From contig PALG01000029.1 of assembly GCA_002707025.1 (NCBI GenBank), forward strand, positions 124,001 to 188,000: 64,000 nucleotides of DNA, in the 5' to 3' direction. Source of the DNA: Flavobacteriaceae bacterium. GTDB lineage: Bacteria > Bacteroidota > Bacteroidia > Flavobacteriales > Flavobacteriaceae. Below, piece by piece: positions 59,628 to 64,000 of this stretch; position 1 is the first letter of the stretch, and each line of letters opens with the position of its first letter. Both the position numbers and the translations under genes were made by a program. The notes beneath the pieces were generated by a model. The model saw only the letters and a list, made by a program, of their open reading frames with translations. It made no database searches and was not told the DNA's origin.

Positions 59628-60360
59628 AACCTACCTCATAGACGACGAACCCAAGGCTTTGGCCATACTCGAAGACAAAATAAAAAGGTTTTGTAAAGAG
59701 ATTGAAATTGTAGGGCAAGCACAGAAGCCTTCAGAAGCGATTAAAGAGCTTGAAACCCTGCAACCAGATCTTGTATTCTTGGATGTCGCCATGCCGAAAA
59801 TGAGCGGATTTGACTTGCTAAAGCATATATCCCATCCAAGTTTTGAAGTCATTTTTGCTACGGGTTTTGATAAATATGCCATTGAAGCCATTAAACACTG
59901 CGCTATTGGATATCTCGTAAAACCCATAGATAATGATGAATTGGTAGCAGCCGTTAATAAAGCCAAGGAAAATATTGAAGAGAAAAACGCCTTGGAAAAG
60001 AATCAGCAATTTATTAATAACCTTTCGGCCAAGCGTTTTCAGGATAAAAAAGTAGTAATACCTACTCAAGAAGGATTGGAGTTCCTAGAGATTAGCCAAA
60101 TCTCAAACTTTGAAGGGGTCGATGGTTATACAAAAATCCATTTAAAAGATAGAAAGCCCATTCTTAGTTCGCTCAATATTGGACATTTTGTAAAAATGTT
60201 CAAGGAGCATGACTTTTTTCAAGTGCATAAATCGCATTTAATCAATTTAAATTACATCGAAAAATACCTCAAGGAAGGATATATTATTATTGGGGAACAA
60301 AAAATTCCGGTTTCCCGAAATAGAAGAAATGAGTTTTTGGAAATGATTAATAAACTTTAA
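59617..60360 (+). CDS. LytTR-family response regulator
   Basis: This 247-aa regulator is the partner of the kinase just upstream. The receiver domain (about 1-120) has the acidic pocket in YLIDDEPKAL, the phospho-accepting D56 in FLDVAMPKMSG and the conserved Lys in GYLVKPID. The LytTR DNA-binding domain follows (about 145-245), containing FEGVDGYTKIHLKD and FFQVHKSHLINLNYIEKY. Target promoters cannot be derived from this window. It is the last gene of the run; the minus-strand GNAT begins four bases later without a clear terminator. Confidence 0.95.
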   Translation: MKIKTYLIDDEPKALAILEDKIKRFCKEIEIVGQAQKPSEAIKELETLQPDLVFLDVAMPKMSGFDLLKHISHPSFEVIFATGFDKYAIEAIKHCAIGYLVKPIDNDELVAAVNKAKENIEEKNALEKNQQFINNLSAKRFQDKKVVIPTQEGLEFLEISQISNFEGVDGYTKIHLKDRKPILSSLNIGHFVKMFKEHDFFQVHKSHLINLNYIEKYLKEGYIIIGEQKIPVSRNRRNEFLEMINKL

Positions 60361-60364
60361 TAAC

Positions 60365-60862
60365 TTAAGTCGAAAACAACAATAGCTCTTCCGAATCTTC
60401 CTCAAAATGAAAGGTTCCTTCTTTCTTAAGGCCCAACTTTTCCAAAAGCTTAATGGAGGGTTCATTATGGGCTACCGTAAACCCCAGTACTTTTTTTAGT
60501 TGTAAGTCCTTCAGGGCATACTCCAAGAGTAGGTAAGCCGATTCATAACCGTATCCCTTTCCGTAGAATTCTGGAAGAAAAGCAAAACCAATATCGGGAT
60601 ACTTCAGGTTTTCCCTTTTATAGAGCCCACAACATCCAATTGAAGTTTGATCGGTTTGAAACTCGACCAAAAAATTGCCCAGACCGTCTTGATAACTTGG
60701 AAGGTAATTTTTTTCAATATACTCGGCTGCCTTGTCTATGGAAGTAATTCGCCGATCCCCAATGTATTTTATCCAATCGGGGGTATTCAGCAAGTTAAAA
60801 ATGAAAGGCGCATCTTCCATGGTTAACTTTCTAAGATGTAGCCTTTCTGTATGAAACATCAC
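60365..60862 (-). CDS. RimJ/RimL-like GNAT acetyltransferase
   Basis: This GNAT-family enzyme of the acetyltransferase_3 group is 164 or 165 aa long. The acetyl-CoA loop is FYGKGYGYES, preceded by the conserved PDIGFAFLPE strand and followed by LGFTVAHNEPSIKLLEKLGL. The substrate is unknown; RimL-like members acetylate small amines, antibiotics or ribosomal proteins. Two start codons lie side by side (GTG at 60862, ATG at 60859), and the ATG is the more usual choice. The glyA stop immediately precedes it, so glyA and this gene form one transcript. Confidence 0.88.
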   Translation of the reverse strand: MMFHTERLHLRKLTMEDAPFIFNLLNTPDWIKYIGDRRITSIDKAAEYIEKNYLPSYQDGLGNFLVEFQTDQTSIGCCGLYKRENLKYPDIGFAFLPEFYGKGYGYESAYLLLEYALKDLQLKKVLGFTVAHNEPSIKLLEKLGLKKEGTFHFEEDSEELLLFST

Positions 60863-62140
60863 TTAATTTTTAAATAAGGGCCGCCCCTTCATCATTTCAT
60901 GTACTTTTTCTGATATTGACTCCAATTTTGCCTCTGCTTCGTGATTTACTATGACCTCGTCTATTAAATTTACTATTTGAAGCATGTCTTCTTCCTTCAA
61001 ACCGCGCGTAGTCACCGCCGCAGTTCCTACACGGATACCGCTAGTAATAAAAGGGGATTTGTCATCAAAAGGCACCATATTCTTATTCACGGTAATATCG
61101 GCCTTTCCTAAAGCTTCTTCGGCTTCTTTCCCAGAAATGTTCTTATTCCGAAGGTCAATGAGCATCATATGGTTATCGGTACCGCCGGAAATTATATCAT
61201 ACCCTTTATCCACAAAAGCTTGTGCCATTACTTCCGCATTTTTCTTCACTTGAACCATATAGTGCAAAAAATCATCGGTCAAGGCTTCCCCAAAAGCAAT
61301 CGCTTTGGCAGCGATGATGTGCTCTAAAGGCCCTCCTTGGTTTCCCGGGAAGATCCCACTATCCAATAAAGATGACATTTTACGGAGATTTCCATTTTTT
61401 AGCGTAATTCCGAAGGGGTTATCAAAATCCTTCCCCATTAAAATCATTCCCCCTCTTGGACCACGCAAAGTTTTGTGCGTGGTGGTCGTAACCACATGAC
61501 AATGAGGAATAGGGTCTGAAATAATTCCTTTGGCGATCAATCCTGCAGGGTGTGCTATATCTGCCATTAATAAAGCGCCTACTTTATCGGCGATTTCACG
61601 GAAACGTTGGTAATCAATCTCACGGGAATAGGCAGAGGCTCCCGCGATAATCATCTTGGGTTGTTCTTTTACGGCAATTTCCTCAATCGTATCATAATCC
61701 AATCGGCCTGTTTCTTTATCGACCCCATAAAAGACCGGTTCGTATAACTTCCCTGAAAAATTTACAGGGCTTCCGTGGGTTAAGTGCCCTCCATGAGACA
61801 AGTCGAAACCTAAAAATTTATCCCCAGGTTTCAAACAGGCTGCAAACACTGCTGTATTTGCTTGCGAGCCACTATGGGGCTGTACGTTGGCGTATTCGGC
61901 CCCAAAAAGGGTTTTTGCACGGTCAATTGCTATTTGTTCTACCTCATCCACTACTTCACACCCACCATAATAACGCTTCCCAGGATATCCTTCCGCATAT
62001 TTATTGGTTAAAACACTTCCGGCGGCCTCCATCACTTGAGGACTTACAAAATTTTCGGAAGCAATAAGTTCCAAACCATTAATTTGACGTTGTTTTTCGG
62101 CTTCAATTAATTCAAATATTTGTTCGTCTCTAGCTATCAT
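60863..62140 (-). CDS. glyA: Serine hydroxymethyltransferase
   Basis: GlyA converts serine and tetrahydrofolate to glycine and methylene-THF, the main one-carbon source. The 425-aa protein shows the PLP-dependent fold type I features: [13 protein letters not shown], the substrate loop [10 protein letters not shown]-like [10 protein letters not shown], and the PLP lysine in [15 protein letters not shown]. The start at 62140 (MIARDEQIF) was preferred over the track-like extension upstream because the family starts there and a TAnnTTTG box lies 25 bases further upstream. Downstream it is fused in transcript to the GNAT gene. Confidence 0.96.
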   Translation of the reverse strand: MIARDEQIFELIEAEKQRQINGLELIASENFVSPQVMEAAGSVLTNKYAEGYPGKRYYGGCEVVDEVEQIAIDRAKTLFGAEYANVQPHSGSQANTAVFAACLKPGDKFLGFDLSHGGHLTHGSPVNFSGKLYEPVFYGVDKETGRLDYDTIEEIAVKEQPKMIIAGASAYSREIDYQRFREIADKVGALLMADIAHPAGLIAKGIISDPIPHCHVVTTTTHKTLRGPRGGMILMGKDFDNPFGITLKNGNLRKMSSLLDSGIFPGNQGGPLEHIIAAKAIAFGEALTDDFLHYMVQVKKNAEVMAQAFVDKGYDIISGGTDNHMMLIDLRNKNISGKEAEEALGKADITVNKNMVPFDDKSPFITSGIRVGTAAVTTRGLKEEDMLQIVNLIDEVIVNHEAEAKLESISEKVHEMMKGRPLFKN

Positions 62141-62164
62141 GATTTGTAAAAAGTTAAGAAAAAC

Positions 62165-62172
62165 CAAAAATA
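62165..62172 (-). promoter_or_regulatory. glyA -7 promoter box
   Basis: On the minus strand TATTTTTG matches TAnnTTTG, 24 bases before the ATG at 62140. It forms part of the divergent glyA/fahA region. Confidence 0.5.
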
Positions 62173-62204
62173 CAAAATGCTTAGGGTTACTAGGGAAGAA
62201 ATTA

Positions 62205-62212
62205 TATATTTG
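62205..62212 (+). promoter_or_regulatory. fahA -7 promoter box
   Basis: TATATTTG matches the consensus and lies 36 bases before the fahA ATG. No -33 element is evident. Confidence 0.5.
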
Positions 62213-62248
62213 ATTAACAATTTACGAACAATTTAAAAATACCGATTT

Positions 62249-63529
62249 ATGCCACTCACTGCCAACGATCCCAACAGAAAAACCTGGTTAGACGTTCCTG
62301 CCAACAGTGACTTCCCTATACAAAATATTCCTTTTGGGGTGTTCCTTACCCGTGACGATATCATTACCATAGGTACCCGAATAGGGGACACCGCCATAGA
62401 CCTTGGTGCACTGCATCAATTAGGCTACTTTGATGGAATTGAACTTACGGACGATATTTTCCTTCAGGATAGCTTAAACGATTTTATTGCCGACGGAAGA
62501 AAAACCTGGCGGTTGGTGCGTAATCGCATCGCAAAAATCTTTGCACACGATAATGCGAAACTACGTGATAATGCAGAACACCGGCAAAAGGTTTTGTTCG
62601 ATTTGGATGAAATTGAAATGCAGCTTCCGGTAGATGTGGGGGATTACACCGACTTCTACGCGAGTAAGGAGCATGCCACCAATGTGGGTTCCTTATTCCG
62701 TGATCCCGAAAATGCCTTAATGCCCAATTGGCTTCATGTGCCTATTGGCTACCACGGAAGAAGCTCTTCCATTGTTCCTTCTGGAACTCCCATAAGACGC
62801 CCCGTAGGGCAATCAAAACCAGGCGACGACGGCGTACCGGGATTCGGCCCTTCCAAACTGCTGGATTTTGAATTGGAAATGGCTTTTATTACTACTGCAG
62901 CAAACGATTTGGGGAAAACCATCGCTATTGAAGAAGCCGAAGAAAACATCTTCGGATTGGTACTTTTCAACGACTGGAGTGCCCGTGATATTCAAGCTTG
63001 GGAATATGTTCCTTTAGGACCCTTTCTTGGAAAAAGTTTTGCCTCCACCATTTCTCCCTGGATTGTTACCCTAGACGCTCTTGAGTCTTTTAGAACCAAA
63101 GGGCCGGACCAAGATCCCAAACCCCTTCCCTATCTTCAGCAAACGGGAAATAAAAATTACGACATCCATCTAGAAGCGAGTATCAAACCTTCTGGGGGTG
63201 TAGAGAACGTGGTTTGTCGCTCCAACTTTAAATACATGTACTGGTCCATGGTTCAGCAACTTGCACACCATACCGTAAATGGATGTAACGTACGTAGTGG
63301 CGATATGATGGGAAGTGGAACCATTTCCGGACCCACCCCAGATAGCTACGGATCGATGCTGGAACTTACTTGGCGTGGGCAAAATCCATTAAAATTAAGT
63401 GATGGTACCGAACGTAAATTCATTAACGATGGCGATACGGTCATCCTTCGTGGTTACAGCAAAAATGATCAAGTACGTATTGGTTTTGGGGAATGTAAAG
63501 GAAAGGTGCTTCCCGCAAGGCAAATCTAG
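62249..63529 (+). CDS. fahA: Fumarylacetoacetase
   Basis: FahA splits fumarylacetoacetate to fumarate and acetoacetate, the last step of tyrosine degradation. The 426-aa protein has the N-terminal SH3-like barrel (about 10-115, with FGVFLTRDDIITIGTRIGD) and the catalytic metal-binding domain. The latter contains DFYASKEHATNVGSLFR, GYHGRSSSIVPSGTPIRRPVGQ (with the catalytic His) and DFELEMAFI (metal ligands). The GTISGPTPDSYGSMLELTW region near the end is complete. Other tyrosine-degradation genes (hmgA, hppD) are not in the window. Confidence 0.96.
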   Translation: MPLTANDPNRKTWLDVPANSDFPIQNIPFGVFLTRDDIITIGTRIGDTAIDLGALHQLGYFDGIELTDDIFLQDSLNDFIADGRKTWRLVRNRIAKIFAHDNAKLRDNAEHRQKVLFDLDEIEMQLPVDVGDYTDFYASKEHATNVGSLFRDPENALMPNWLHVPIGYHGRSSSIVPSGTPIRRPVGQSKPGDDGVPGFGPSKLLDFELEMAFITTAANDLGKTIAIEEAEENIFGLVLFNDWSARDIQAWEYVPLGPFLGKSFASTISPWIVTLDALESFRTKGPDQDPKPLPYLQQTGNKNYDIHLEASIKPSGGVENVVCRSNFKYMYWSMVQQLAHHTVNGCNVRSGDMMGSGTISGPTPDSYGSMLELTWRGQNPLKLSDGTERKFINDGDTVILRGYSKNDQVRIGFGECKGKVLPARQI

Positions 63530-63579
63530 TTTGGCATAGCGCTTGTATTCCCTTAAGCAATAACCAAACTTTTTCAGTT

Positions 63580-64000
63580 ATGAGGACAACTATTACCCTT
63601 TTACTTTTGGCGCTATTGCTCACAGGATGTAATAGTGTAAAACGAAATCAGAAATTTTTGGCGCAAGGCGATTACGATGCCGTCATCGAATTGGCCTTAA
63701 AAAAACTGCAAAAAGATCCTAACGGGAAAAACAGCGAGGCACATGTTGCTTTTCTGGAGGAAGCTTTTAAAAGTGTCGTGGAGGAAGACCAGAGACGCAT
63801 CGCTTTTCTGAAAAAAGAGAATCAGCCTTCCAATACCCGTGAAATCTATTATACCTATTGTGATTTAGGAAAAAGACAGGAAGCTATTAGACCCTTGCTT
63901 TCTTTAATAGATACCGATATCCAATTGAAGGATTACAGTGCTGAAATATTAGCTTCTAAACGGAATTTTGCCGATTACCTTTTCAATGAAGGCAACAAAT
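63580..64000 (+). CDS. TPR-like lipoprotein, 3' end missing
   Basis: The frame from ATG 63580 is open to the right edge (140 complete codons). It starts with a lipoprotein signal MRTTITLLLLALLLTGC (Cys 17). Helical repeats follow, of which the first (FLAQGDYDAVIELALKKLQ) resembles a TPR unit. Later parts (NTREIYYTYCDLGKRQEAI, FADYLFNEGNK) continue the helical pattern. No function can be assigned to the fragment. It begins 50 bases after fahA on the same strand. Confidence 0.75.
   Translation, partial: MRTTITLLLLALLLTGCNSVKRNQKFLAQGDYDAVIELALKKLQKDPNGKNSEAHVAFLEEAFKSVVEEDQRRIAFLKKENQPSNTREIYYTYCDLGKRQEAIRPLLSLIDTDIQLKDYSAEILASKRNFADYLFNEGNK

Overview
The window is chromosomal DNA from a member of the Bacteroidota, almost certainly a Flavobacteriaceae. 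The evidence is: type IX secretion (T9SS) C-terminal tails; many lipoproteins and SusC-type carboxypeptidase-like modules; -7 promoter boxes of the form TAnnTTTG close to start codons instead of a sigma70 TATAAT; an SRP RNA of the short bacterial type; and gene sets typical of marine flavobacteria (pyrG-yidC-YwqK-mnmA, bacterial GH3, DUF2254, fahA). No rRNA, tRNA, CRISPR array, insertion sequence, integrase or phage gene was seen, and no gene-free stretch exceeds about 260 bases.

Layout. 0-3.5 kb: the 3' end of a GNAT gene, then uvrB and a secreted glycerophosphodiesterase. 3.5-12.4 kb: a small zinc-protease-like protein, GH3 enzyme, RluF, Hsp20, DUF2254 membrane protein, TerB-like protein, sucC, lysA and a nitronate-monooxygenase-like flavoprotein. 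12.4-19.6 kb (minus strand): pyrG, yidC, a MORN-repeat protein, mnmA and a T9SS subtilase, read toward the flavoprotein. 19.8-25.7 kb: a secreted unknown, a GT2 glycosyltransferase, an OmpA lipoprotein, a YrdC protein and a PcrA-like helicase. 26-32.5 kb: an M20 deacylase, a membrane-anchored glutamate-synthase-like flavoprotein, a small membrane protein, a patatin and an M1 aminopeptidase. 32.5-44.9 kb: recG, pheT, an OmpW-like barrel, fasciclin, two small unknowns, an ABC-F ATPase, a TlpA-like lipoprotein without CXXC, a transaldolase-like aldolase, an SDR and the SRP RNA gene ffs. 44.9-60.4 kb (plus strand): mostly envelope proteins, ending in a LytS/LytR-type two-component system. 60.4-64 kb: a GNAT and glyA on the minus strand, fahA, and the 5' part of a TPR-like lipoprotein.

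The most unusual part is 48.9-60.4 kb. Seven closely packed genes run in one direction: a lipoprotein, an outer-membrane barrel fused to a Cys-rich surface domain, a large secreted adhesin-like protein carrying a second copy of that domain, a T9SS leucine-rich-repeat protein, a lipoprotein, a propeller-type sensor histidine kinase and its LytTR regulator. The two Cys-rich proteins are markedly more AT-rich than their surroundings and share an exact six-cysteine spacing. This looks like a lineage-specific cell-surface module with its own regulator. Its function cannot be read from the sequence.

Most of the rest is housekeeping: DNA repair (UvrB, PcrA, RecG), translation and RNA modification (PheT, MnmA, RluF, ABC-F), membrane insertion (YidC, SRP RNA), and central metabolism (SucC, PyrG, LysA, GlyA, FahA).
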